From: Pseudomonadota bacterium
Lineage (GTDB): Bacteria; Pseudomonadota; Gammaproteobacteria; Burkholderiales; Burkholderiaceae_D
DNA length: 12,563 nucleotides
Assembly (NCBI GenBank): GCA_023409175.1
Contig: JAEYIG010000030.1
Coordinates: forward strand, 1 to 12,563
Reading direction: 5' to 3'
Shown: positions 1 through 5,890 of the stretch, piece after piece
How the letters are laid out: each line of letters opens with the position of its first letter
Numbering within the stretch: the first letter of the stretch is position 1
The notes under the pieces: generated by a model
Databases searched by the model: none
What the model was told of the DNA's origin: nothing
Seen by the model: only the letters and a program-made list of their open reading frames with translations
Position numbers and translations under genes: made by a program

Positions 1-92
1 ACGGTCGATTTCAAAACATCTCCATCTCTCAGATGAAGATGCCAGTCGTCAGGTTGAATGATAGTCAAAGTTTGCATATCGGATTCTGGCAT
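1..92 (-). CDS. pyrC: Dihydroorotase (PyrC, homodimeric type), N-terminal fragment
   Basis: Only the first 30 codons lie inside the window; the gene continues past the left edge. The minus-strand reading from the ATG at 92-90 gives [20 protein letters not shown] followed by [11 protein letters not shown]. The [12 protein letters not shown] block is the near-invariant N-terminal signature of PyrC-type dihydroorotase, and its HLH pair supplies two zinc ligands of the binuclear metal centre. The enzyme interconverts carbamoyl-aspartate and dihydroorotate in de novo pyrimidine synthesis in the cytoplasm. I chose the ATG at 92 because GAGGA (106-102 on the minus strand) sits nine bases upstream; the in-frame ATG at 77 has no such site. 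The gene diverges from the adenosyltransferase gene across a 92-base gap. Identification is firm despite the short fragment because the motif is so characteristic. Confidence 0.9.
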   Translation of the reverse strand, partial: MPESDMQTLTIIQPDDWHLHLRDGDVLKST

Positions 93-101
93 AGTGTTAG
101 G

Positions 102-106
102 TCCTC
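102..106 (-). promoter_or_regulatory. Ribosome binding site of pyrC
   Basis: GAGGA on the minus strand, nine bases before the ATG at 92. It decides between the two in-frame ATG codons at 92 and 77 in favour of the upstream one. Confidence 0.65.
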
Positions 107-111
107 GGGTC

Positions 112-140
112 TTGGCTTTCTGAATCGTTTATTTTATTGT
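112..140 (+). promoter_or_regulatory. Possible sigma-70 promoter of the adenosyltransferase gene
   Basis: TTGGCT (112-117) and TATTGT (135-140) are separated by 17 bases and each matches four of six consensus positions. Transcription would start near 147, giving a leader of about 38 bases before the ATG at 185. The stretch is AT-rich and lies in the pyrC divergent gap. This is a weak prediction from consensus matching only. Confidence 0.3.
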
Positions 141-184
141 ATTTATTCGGGATCATTCATCTTTTTTACAGGGTTTTCGCCAAA

Positions 185-724
185 ATGAAAAATCGCATAT
201 CAAGAGTTGTCACCCGTTCAGGCGATCAGGGCCAGACTGGCCTCGCAGACGGCAGCCGTGTATCAAAAGACAGTGCCCGTATCGATGCCATCGGACAGGT
301 GGATGAACTGAATTCGGTGATTGGTCTCGTCATCAGCGAAGCGGTGACGGAAAAAATGAAGGAAGAACTTCAGTCCATTCAGAATGAGTTGTTCAATATG
401 GGTGGCGAGCTCGCTATCGTGAAAACTTCTCTGATGATGGAGGATAAGGTTCTCGCCATAGATGAACTGGTTGAAAATTACAATAATGAGCTGCCGCCAC
501 TCCGTGAATTCATCTTGCCGGGAGGGACAAAAACGGCAGCCCTGTTCCATCTTGCCAGAAGCGTTTGCAGACGGGCTGAACGTTCCCTTGTATCACTGGG
601 AAAACAGGAAAGCATTTCTCCTGTTCTCTACCAGTATCTTAACCGCCTGTCGGACTTGTTTTTCGTTTATGCACGAGTTGCCAACAAAATGGCGGGCCAG
701 TCCGATATTTTCTGGAAAAAGTAG
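185..724 (+). CDS. PduO-type ATP:cob(I)alamin adenosyltransferase
   Basis: The 179-residue product transfers the adenosyl group of ATP to cob(I)alamin to make adenosylcobalamin. Visible PduO-family motifs are the N-terminal ATP-binding segment TRSGDQGQTGL (residues 10-20), VDELN (39-43), the helix RSVCRRAER (125-133) with its conserved arginines, and LNRLSDLFF (152-160). The family is a cytosolic trimeric helix bundle. The reading frame is open from a TTG at 137, but family members begin just before the TRSGD block, so I take the ATG at 185; an AGGG lies about 10 bases upstream. No cobalamin-dependent enzyme or other B12 gene is in the window, so its client is unknown. The name cobO would fit the reaction, but the classical CobA/CobO is an unrelated P-loop family, so I leave the symbol blank. 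The 3' end is two bases from the convergent folE2 stop. Confidence 0.93.
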   Translation: MKNRISRVVTRSGDQGQTGLADGSRVSKDSARIDAIGQVDELNSVIGLVISEAVTEKMKEELQSIQNELFNMGGELAIVKTSLMMEDKVLAIDELVENYNNELPPLREFILPGGTKTAALFHLARSVCRRAERSLVSLGKQESISPVLYQYLNRLSDLFFVYARVANKMAGQSDIFWKK

Positions 725-726
725 GT

Positions 727-1539
727 TTACTGTTTTCGTTTGTCGAATTCGATACAGGCGTAAGCGGAATGGTTGTGAATCGATTCAAAATTCTCCGCTT
801 CCAGCGAATACGCGAGTATGCGTGAATCGGCATTGAGCATCCCTGCCACGTCACGAACCAGATCTTCCACGAACTTCGGATTGTCATAAGCGTGTTCGGT
901 GACGTATTTTTCGTCAGGACGTTTCAAAAGGCCAAACAACTCGCATGATGCCTGTGCCTCAATTCTGGAAATGAGTTCTTCTATCGGCAAGTCGTCCTTG
1001 ATGATTGCCCTGACGGTAATGTGGGAACGCTGGTTATGGGCTCCGTATGCCGAAATTTCCTTGGAACAAGGGCAAAGGCTGGTTACGGGAACAAGCACTT
1101 TCTGTGAAATTTCGATTTCACCGTTTTTCATTTCACCGATAAGACCCACCTCGTAATCCATCAGGCTTTTGACGCCGGAAACAGGGGCGGCTTTTGTGAT
1201 GAAGAAGGGAAAAGACAGTTCAATGCGGCCAGATTCAGCATCCAGCAATTCCAGCATATTCCGGATCAGCTTGCCGAAAATATCTATATTCAGGGGTTTG
1301 GAATCGGAACTGGTGAATTCTTCCAGTAATGCCATGAAGCGTGACATGTGAGTGCCCTTTTTCTGTTCGGGCAGATGCACATACATGTTCCAGGTTCCGA
1401 CGGAAGACTGGATGCCATCTCTGGTCTGGATCTGAAGCGGATGGCGAACGCCTTTGACACCTACCCTTTGTATGGCAATGTGTCGGGTATCCAGAGTATT
1501 TTGTACGTCCGGAATGGAAAAGTTGTCGTCTGCATTCAT
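727..1539 (-). CDS. folE2: GTP cyclohydrolase FolE2 (type IB)
   Basis: Converts GTP to 7,8-dihydroneopterin triphosphate, the entry step to folate and to queuosine-type precursors. The 270-residue product shows the FolE2 hallmarks: IPDVQ near the N-terminus, [19 protein letters not shown] (61-68), [10 protein letters not shown] (154-163) with the metal-binding cysteine, HNQRSH (168-173), [12 protein letters not shown] and ESIHNHSAY. All match Neisseria and Burkholderia FolE2 as I recall them. The start is uncertain. The ATG at 1539 gives the family's usual length but has no Shine-Dalgarno. An in-frame ATG at 1629 adds 30 residues and has AAGG seven bases upstream. I prefer 1539 because the extension has no counterpart that I know of, and only about 11 of its 30 codons end in G or C. 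The gene follows dxs in the same direction with no visible terminator and is probably the last gene of the xseB-ispA-dxs-folE2 operon. Confidence 0.94.
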   Translation of the reverse strand: MNADDNFSIPDVQNTLDTRHIAIQRVGVKGVRHPLQIQTRDGIQSSVGTWNMYVHLPEQKKGTHMSRFMALLEEFTSSDSKPLNIDIFGKLIRNMLELLDAESGRIELSFPFFITKAAPVSGVKSLMDYEVGLIGEMKNGEIEISQKVLVPVTSLCPCSKEISAYGAHNQRSHITVRAIIKDDLPIEELISRIEAQASCELFGLLKRPDEKYVTEHAYDNPKFVEDLVRDVAGMLNADSRILAYSLEAENFESIHNHSAYACIEFDKRKQ

Positions 1540-1636
1540 TTTTGGTGCCGATGAACTGGTTATGGTTTTATGAATGTTTGAGCAGTCATCCCAGTTACAT
1601 TCAAAAGAGTGTGAATCTCGGAAATTCATTATTAAA

Positions 1637-1640
1637 CCTT
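1637..1640 (-). promoter_or_regulatory. Shine-Dalgarno-like AAGG before the upstream folE2 start
   Basis: AAGG on the minus strand lies seven bases before the ATG at 1629. It is the only evidence for the longer FolE2 form, and it conflicts with the family length, which favours the ATG at 1539. Confidence 0.4.
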
Positions 1641-1685
1641 AAAAAACGGCGGTCGGTACAGGAAAGGAACAAAAAAGTTGATGAT

Positions 1686-3545
1686 TTACGCTTTACCGGA
1701 ATCGTCAATCTTTCCGAAACGTTCGACAATGGATGCAATGATGCCATGTTTATCCAATTTGTGCATGGCGAGTAATTGTCCGGCGTCACCGTGATCAATG
1801 AATTTGTCCGGCAGTCCCAAAAGCAATACCGGATGGGCCAGCTTTTCTTCTGCAAGCGCTTCCATGACGGCAGAACCGGCGCCGCCGTGAATGGTGCCTT
1901 CCTCGACTGTAACCAGATAACGGTGGGTTTTCGCCATTTCCACTATCAGTTCCTTGTCGATCGGCTTGACGAACCGCATGTTGACGACAGTCGCGTTCAG
2001 TTCTTCACCGGCGGACAAAGCCGGGTTGAGCATGGTACCGAAAGCCAGTATCGCGATATTTTCGCCTTGTCGTAAGATTTCTCCCTTGCCAATTGGAAGA
2101 GATGAGAGTTCTTTTTCGACAGTCGTGCCAATCCCGCTCCCGCGGGGATAGCGTACGGCAGCTGGCCCGTTATGGAGGTAAGCTGTCGTCAGCATCTGAC
2201 GCGCTTCATTTTCATGGGAAGGTGCCATGACAACCATATTCGGGATGCATCGCAGATAGGCCATGTCATAGTTACCGGCATGTGTAGCCCCGTCAGCCCC
2301 GACCAGTCCGGAACGGTCAAGTGCAAAAGTCACATCGAGATTTTGCAGGGCAACGTCATGAATCAACTGGTCATATGCCCGTTGAAGGAAAGTCGAATAA
2401 ATGGCAACGACCGGTTTCAGCCCTTCACAGGCAAGTCCGGCAGCAAAAGTGACGGCATGCTGTTCGGCAATACCGACGTCGAAAAAACGTTCAGGATAAT
2501 CTTTGGCAAACTGAACCATGCCGGAGCCTTCTTTCATGGCAGGAGTAATGCCAATGAGTTTTTCGTCAATGGCAGCCATATCGCACAGCCAGTTGCCGAA
2601 AATATCGGCATATGTCGGTTTGGTCGACAGATTCGGTTTAATGCCTTCTTCAGGGCAGAATTTGCCCAGCCCGTGATAAAGAATGGGATCAGCTTCCGCC
2701 AGTTTGTAACCATGTCCTTTTTTCGTCACGATATGCAGAAACTGGGGACCTTTCCTTTCCCTGAGATTTTGCAGGGTGGGAACAAGCGCTTCAAGATCAT
2801 GCCCATCAATTGGACCGATATAGTTGAACCCGAATTCTTCAAACAGGGTTGCGGGTGCGATCATGCTTTTGGCATGTTCCTCGAACTTCCGGGCAATATG
2901 TCTCATCGGGGCCGGCAAGACGGTCTTGCCGACATTTTTTGCTGCCGCATAAAATTTTCCGGACATCAACCGCGCAAAATAACGGTTCAGGGCACCGACC
3001 GGCGGCGAAATGGACATATCGTTATCGTTCAGGATGACCAGCAGGTTGAGGTCGTCATAAACACCGACATTATTCATGGCTTCGAACGCCATTCCACCTG
3101 TTATGGCGCCATCTCCGATCACGGCGATCGAATAGGAATCTTCTTTTTTCAGTTTGGCTGCCAGGGCCATTCCCAGTGCGGCCGAGATTGATGTCGAAGA
3201 ATGGGCTGTACCAAAAGAATCGAATTCACTTTCATCCCGTTTCGGGAAACCTGACAGGCCATTCAACTGGCGCAATGTATTCATCCGGTCTTTTCGTCCG
3301 GTCAGGATCTTGTGGGCATAACTCTGATGGCCGACGTCCCATATCAGCCTGTCGTCCGGCGTATTGAAAATGTAATGGAGAGCGATGGTCAGTTCAATGG
3401 TGCCGAGATTGGACGATAAATGCCCTCCGGTCTTGGAAACGGATTGAATGATATAGTCCCGCAACTCGTCTGCCAGAAGCGGCAATTGTGACGGCTGCAA
3501 GCGCTTTAAATCAGCGGGACTGTTAATCGTATTCAGCAGCTTCAT
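1686..3545 (-). CDS. dxs: 1-deoxy-D-xylulose-5-phosphate synthase
   Basis: A thiamine-diphosphate enzyme that condenses pyruvate and glyceraldehyde 3-phosphate to DXP, the first step of the MEP isoprenoid pathway and also a source for thiamine and pyridoxal. The 619 residues match the usual length. Visible features are GGHLSSNLG (40-48), the ThDP/Mg motif [16 protein letters not shown] (144-159) ending at the ILNDN segment (171-175), GHDLEAL (248-254), the pyrimidine-binding domain with VGIAEQHAV whose Glu361 corresponds to the catalytic glutamate, and [14 protein letters not shown] (411-424). A transketolase C-terminal domain completes the protein. The start shares one base with the ispA stop (TAATG at 3547-3543), so translation is probably coupled. 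Being next to ispA places an early MEP enzyme and a late prenyl-chain enzyme under one transcript, as in Escherichia coli. Confidence 0.98.
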   Translation of the reverse strand: MKLLNTINSPADLKRLQPSQLPLLADELRDYIIQSVSKTGGHLSSNLGTIELTIALHYIFNTPDDRLIWDVGHQSYAHKILTGRKDRMNTLRQLNGLSGFPKRDESEFDSFGTAHSSTSISAALGMALAAKLKKEDSYSIAVIGDGAITGGMAFEAMNNVGVYDDLNLLVILNDNDMSISPPVGALNRYFARLMSGKFYAAAKNVGKTVLPAPMRHIARKFEEHAKSMIAPATLFEEFGFNYIGPIDGHDLEALVPTLQNLRERKGPQFLHIVTKKGHGYKLAEADPILYHGLGKFCPEEGIKPNLSTKPTYADIFGNWLCDMAAIDEKLIGITPAMKEGSGMVQFAKDYPERFFDVGIAEQHAVTFAAGLACEGLKPVVAIYSTFLQRAYDQLIHDVALQNLDVTFALDRSGLVGADGATHAGNYDMAYLRCIPNMVVMAPSHENEARQMLTTAYLHNGPAAVRYPRGSGIGTTVEKELSSLPIGKGEILRQGENIAILAFGTMLNPALSAGEELNATVVNMRFVKPIDKELIVEMAKTHRYLVTVEEGTIHGGAGSAVMEALAEEKLAHPVLLLGLPDKFIDHGDAGQLLAMHKLDKHGIIASIVERFGKIDDSGKA

Positions 3546-4438
3546 TATTTCTTTCGGCGTACAACCAGATCGGCCAGTTGACGGAGATAACCCGCTTTTT
3601 CATCAAAAATGGAAAGAGCTGCGTGAGCGTCATTCCGTAATTTTTCAGCCAGTTGCCGGGATTCTTCCAATCCCAGCAACGAAACGTAAGTCGGTTTATT
3701 GTCAGCACTGTCTTTGCCGGCTGTCTTGCCCAAGTCGGCAGAATCGGCCGTTACGTCGAGAATGTCGTCCACTACCTGAAAGGCAAGTCCGACTGCTTTG
3801 GCATAAGCGTTCAGGGCATTTTTTTCCTGTTCTGTCGGAATTTTCGAGCAATACGCACCAAGAAATACCGAAGCCGTGAGAAGCGCGCCCGTTTTCAGGC
3901 GATGCATGTTCTCAAGCTGATCTACCCTCAGGAATTTTCCGACGCTGGCCAGATCAATCGCCTGGCCTCCACACATACCGGCTGCTCCGGCTGCATCAGA
4001 CAACAGGCGCATCATTTCAACGGTCAGGACAGGGTCACAAGATTGATTCGACAAGACGACAAATGCCTGAGCCTGCAAGGCATCTCCTGCCAAAAGAGCC
4101 GTCGCTTCGCCGAATCTGACGTGTACGGTCGGTTTTCCCCGCCTTAACACGTCATTGTCCATACAGGGCATGTCATCGTGAACCAGCGAATAGGCATGAA
4201 TCATTTCAACGGCTGCCGCTGCCCGTCCCAGCGTACTGGCCTGTGCATCGAAAAGTCGGCCTGCCGCAAAAACCAGCAACGGACGAATGCGTTTTCCACC
4301 ATCCAGAACGGCGTATCGCATGGATTCATGCAATGAAGAAGGCACAAGCTCTCCTTCCGGCAAGAGGTCGGAAAGCGTTTTTTCCATCAATGACTGGACA
4401 TCACGCATCCAATCATCAAAGCTGGGAGGTAAAGTCAT
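3545..4438 (-). CDS. ispA: Farnesyl diphosphate synthase (short-chain (2E,6E)-prenyltransferase)
   Basis: Condenses dimethylallyl or geranyl diphosphate with isopentenyl diphosphate to C15 farnesyl diphosphate, the precursor of undecaprenyl phosphate, quinone side chains and haem O. The 297-residue product has the substrate-binding GGKRIRP (47-53), the first aspartate-rich motif DDMPCMDND (88-96) with the two-residue insertion typical of bacterial type II farnesyl synthases, GQAIDL (158-163), and the second aspartate-rich motif DDILD (224-228). [11 protein letters not shown] closely resembles the E. coli IspA sequence and supports a C10/C15 product rather than longer chains. The start overlaps the xseB stop by one base (TAATG at 4440-4436), and no Shine-Dalgarno is visible, so it probably relies on reinitiation by ribosomes finishing xseB. 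Confidence 0.97.
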   Translation of the reverse strand: MTLPPSFDDWMRDVQSLMEKTLSDLLPEGELVPSSLHESMRYAVLDGGKRIRPLLVFAAGRLFDAQASTLGRAAAAVEMIHAYSLVHDDMPCMDNDVLRRGKPTVHVRFGEATALLAGDALQAQAFVVLSNQSCDPVLTVEMMRLLSDAAGAAGMCGGQAIDLASVGKFLRVDQLENMHRLKTGALLTASVFLGAYCSKIPTEQEKNALNAYAKAVGLAFQVVDDILDVTADSADLGKTAGKDSADNKPTYVSLLGLEESRQLAEKLRNDAHAALSIFDEKAGYLRQLADLVVRRKK

Positions 4439-4686
4439 TATTCAATATCGCTTTTATCGGGAGAAAAAGGCTTCAACAATTCCTTGTCGAGGATCTTGAT
4501 CTGGTTTTCCACTTTTTCGAGTCGTGATGTACACAACTGAACCAGCTCCACTCCCTTTTTATAGGCGGCAATCGATTCTTCGAGAGGCAATTCACCCGCT
4601 TCCAGCCTGGACACGAGTGATCCGAGTTCGGCGATGGCTTCTTCAAAAGACATGTCGTCTTTACGTTCCTGATTTTCTGTCGTCAT
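4438..4686 (-). CDS. xseB: Exodeoxyribonuclease VII small subunit
   Basis: Small subunit of exonuclease VII, which with XseA degrades single-stranded DNA to oligonucleotides. The 82-residue protein matches the family in length and pattern: SFEEAIAELGSLVSRLEAGE (13-32), LPLEESIAAYKKGVELVQLC (33-52), then a helical stretch ending in KILDKE. It should form a helical hairpin. It is the first gene of the isoprenoid operon, as in E. coli and many proteobacteria; xseA is not in the window. The start is slightly uncertain. The ATG at 4686 gives a family-like N-terminus but has a pyrimidine-rich upstream region without a Shine-Dalgarno. The in-frame ATG at 4653 (MSFEEA) has AGGAA about 12 bases upstream and would give 71 residues. 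I keep 4686 because family members have about ten residues before the SFEEA-like segment. Confidence 0.94.
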   Translation of the reverse strand: MTTENQERKDDMSFEEAIAELGSLVSRLEAGELPLEESIAAYKKGVELVQLCTSRLEKVENQIKILDKELLKPFSPDKSDIE

Positions 4687-4725
4687 AAAGATAGGAGAGA
4701 AAAAATACAGTTTAATTAAGCCGTT

Positions 4726-4731
4726 ATTATA
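4726..4731 (-). promoter_or_regulatory. Probable -10 box of the xseB-ispA-dxs-folE2 promoter
   Basis: On the minus strand, 4731-4726 reads TATAAT, a perfect -10 consensus. Transcription would start near 4719, giving a leader of about 33 bases before xseB. No convincing -35 box exists at 16-18 bases, so this may depend on an activator or be fortuitous. It is the best promoter candidate in front of the operon. Confidence 0.45.
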
Positions 4732-4776
4732 CCCTTCAAGTGTTTTCGAACTGTGTTTTTCTATGATTTAAAGGGG

Positions 4777-4790
4777 AAAGATGAATCTTT
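4777..4790. repeat. Short inverted repeat AAAGAT-GA-ATCTTT
   Basis: Perfect six-base arms around a two-base centre, within the xseB/exporter divergent region. It could be a regulator half-site pair, but it overlaps a Shine-Dalgarno-like AAGGGG and a three-codon reading frame (ATG AAT CTT TGA), so its role, if any, is unclear. Confidence 0.3.
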
Positions 4791-4846
4791 GAGGAAATAT
4801 TCGTGAAAGCTTATCCAAGAGAAATAATCCATAAAATTCATCACGA

Positions 4847-4867
4847 TTCACAAGTAAAACTTGTCAA
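4847..4867. promoter_or_regulatory. Operator-like inverted repeat in front of the EamA exporter
   Basis: ACAAGT (4850-4855) and ACTTGT (4859-4864) are perfect inverted arms around AAA, and TT/AA pairs extend the symmetry to 21 bases with one mismatch per arm. The right arm overlaps the putative -35 box of the exporter promoter, a position suited to a repressor. No regulator gene is adjacent. Confidence 0.4.
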
Positions 4868-4888
4868 AGAACCAAATCGGTATAAGAT
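4861..4888 (+). promoter_or_regulatory. Probable sigma-70 promoter of the EamA exporter
   Basis: TTGTCA (4861-4866, five of six matches) and TAAGAT (4883-4888, four of six) are separated by 16 bases; TATAAG overlaps the -10 at 4881. Transcription would start near 4895, giving a leader of roughly 38 bases that includes an AGG eight bases before the ATG at 4933. Confidence 0.45.
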
Positions 4889-4932
4889 CTTGTTTTCCGT
4901 CCCTCTGTTTTCCATTCATTTCAGGTTTTTTC

Positions 4933-5886
4933 ATGCAGTCTCTCTGGATGCTCGTTGCCGCTTTTGTATTTTCCCTGATGGCAGTGTGCGTCAAGCTTGT
5001 CTCGGACAATTATTCCACTCCAGAAATTGTGATGTACCGCAGCCTGATCGGCGCAATTTTTCTTTTTTGCATGGTGTTGGTCAAGGGCGGCTCGTTCAAG
5101 ACGAAATATCCTCTCCAACACCTCTGGCGCGGTACGGTCGGCGCAACGGCATTCGGCCTGTGGTTCTTTTCCATGTCGCAATTGCCTCTGGCTACGTCGA
5201 TTACCCTGAATTACATGTCGCCGATATGGATTGCGGCAATTCTTTTTGGAATCGGCCTCTGGCACAGGCGGCTTCAGTTTGAATGGCGACTTGTCTGTGC
5301 CATCGTCGCGAGCTTTATCGGGATTTACGTGCTTTTGCAGCCGACTCTGGCAGAGGACCAGTGGTTCGGCGCCCTGATCGCTTTTATTTCAGGCATTCTG
5401 GCGGCACTGGCGTATTTGCAGGTCAAACATCTGGGCAATCTGGGGGAACCGGAATACAGGGTCGTGTTTTATTTCTGTGTGATCGGAACGCTGGGCGGTG
5501 CGATCATGGCGGTCATCGCAGCCCATATGCCCGGCGGGGACGGCGTTCCTTTTCACGGGCATTCTATACTGAGTATCGCTTATCTTGTTTTCATCGGCGT
5601 GTCGGCCGCGCTCGGCCAAATGGCGATGACAAGGGCGTATCATCTCGGCAATACGCTTGTCACAGCCAATCTGCAGTATTCAGGCATTGTTTTTTCCTGC
5701 ATTTGGGGGCTGCTCATCTGGAACGATACATTGAGCTGGTTAGGATGGCTCGGCATCGTGATCATTATTGCCAGTGGCGTCACCACGACGTTCTTCGACG
5801 TGCGCCATCGCATGGCAGCAACTGCGGCCACGTATGAAACGGCACGCAAGAAGCTGTCACGACAGGATCAGCCTGAAAAAGCCTGA
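4933..5886 (+). CDS. EamA-family (DMT superfamily) inner-membrane transporter
   Basis: The 317-residue hydrophobic protein has the ten-helix, two-repeat architecture of EamA/DMT carriers, with repeats at about 4-135 and 146-287. Conserved-looking features are EIVMYRSLIGA (31-41) after helix 1, LPLATSITLNYMSPIW (84-99) in repeat one, and its counterpart ALGQMAMTRAYHLGNTLVTA (226-245) in repeat two. The C-terminal tail (about 290-317) is charged and cytosolic. Substrate cannot be told from sequence; members export amino acids, metabolites or purine derivatives, and some import S-adenosylmethionine. The frame is open from a TTG at 4861, but the ATG at 4933 starts directly at the first helix and has CAGG upstream, so I choose it. 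It diverges from xseB and converges on polA, with only four bases between stops. It is probably a single-gene transcript under its own promoter and inverted repeat. Confidence 0.88.
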   Translation: MQSLWMLVAAFVFSLMAVCVKLVSDNYSTPEIVMYRSLIGAIFLFCMVLVKGGSFKTKYPLQHLWRGTVGATAFGLWFFSMSQLPLATSITLNYMSPIWIAAILFGIGLWHRRLQFEWRLVCAIVASFIGIYVLLQPTLAEDQWFGALIAFISGILAALAYLQVKHLGNLGEPEYRVVFYFCVIGTLGGAIMAVIAAHMPGGDGVPFHGHSILSIAYLVFIGVSAALGQMAMTRAYHLGNTLVTANLQYSGIVFSCIWGLLIWNDTLSWLGWLGIVIIIASGVTTTFFDVRHRMAATAATYETARKKLSRQDQPEKA

Positions 5887-5890
5887 TTAT

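Noticed and set aside
137..184. Upstream TTG start for the adenosyltransferase gene
   Set aside because: It would add 16 residues not seen in the family and would overlap the predicted -10 region; the ATG at 185 fits the family N-terminus and has an AGGG upstream.
1630..1685. Possible terminator between dxs and folE2 (GC-rich run followed by T6 on the minus strand)
   Set aside because: The GC-rich part does not fold into a stem with itself; without a hairpin the T-run alone is not an intrinsic terminator. This supports dxs-folE2 cotranscription.
2172..3191. A 339-codon open frame on the plus strand, antisense to dxs
   Set aside because: It lies fully inside an unmistakable dxs gene, its translation has no recognisable domain and is rich in His, Gly, Arg and Phe as expected from a complement frame, and it has no gene-like context. 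It is a codon-usage shadow.
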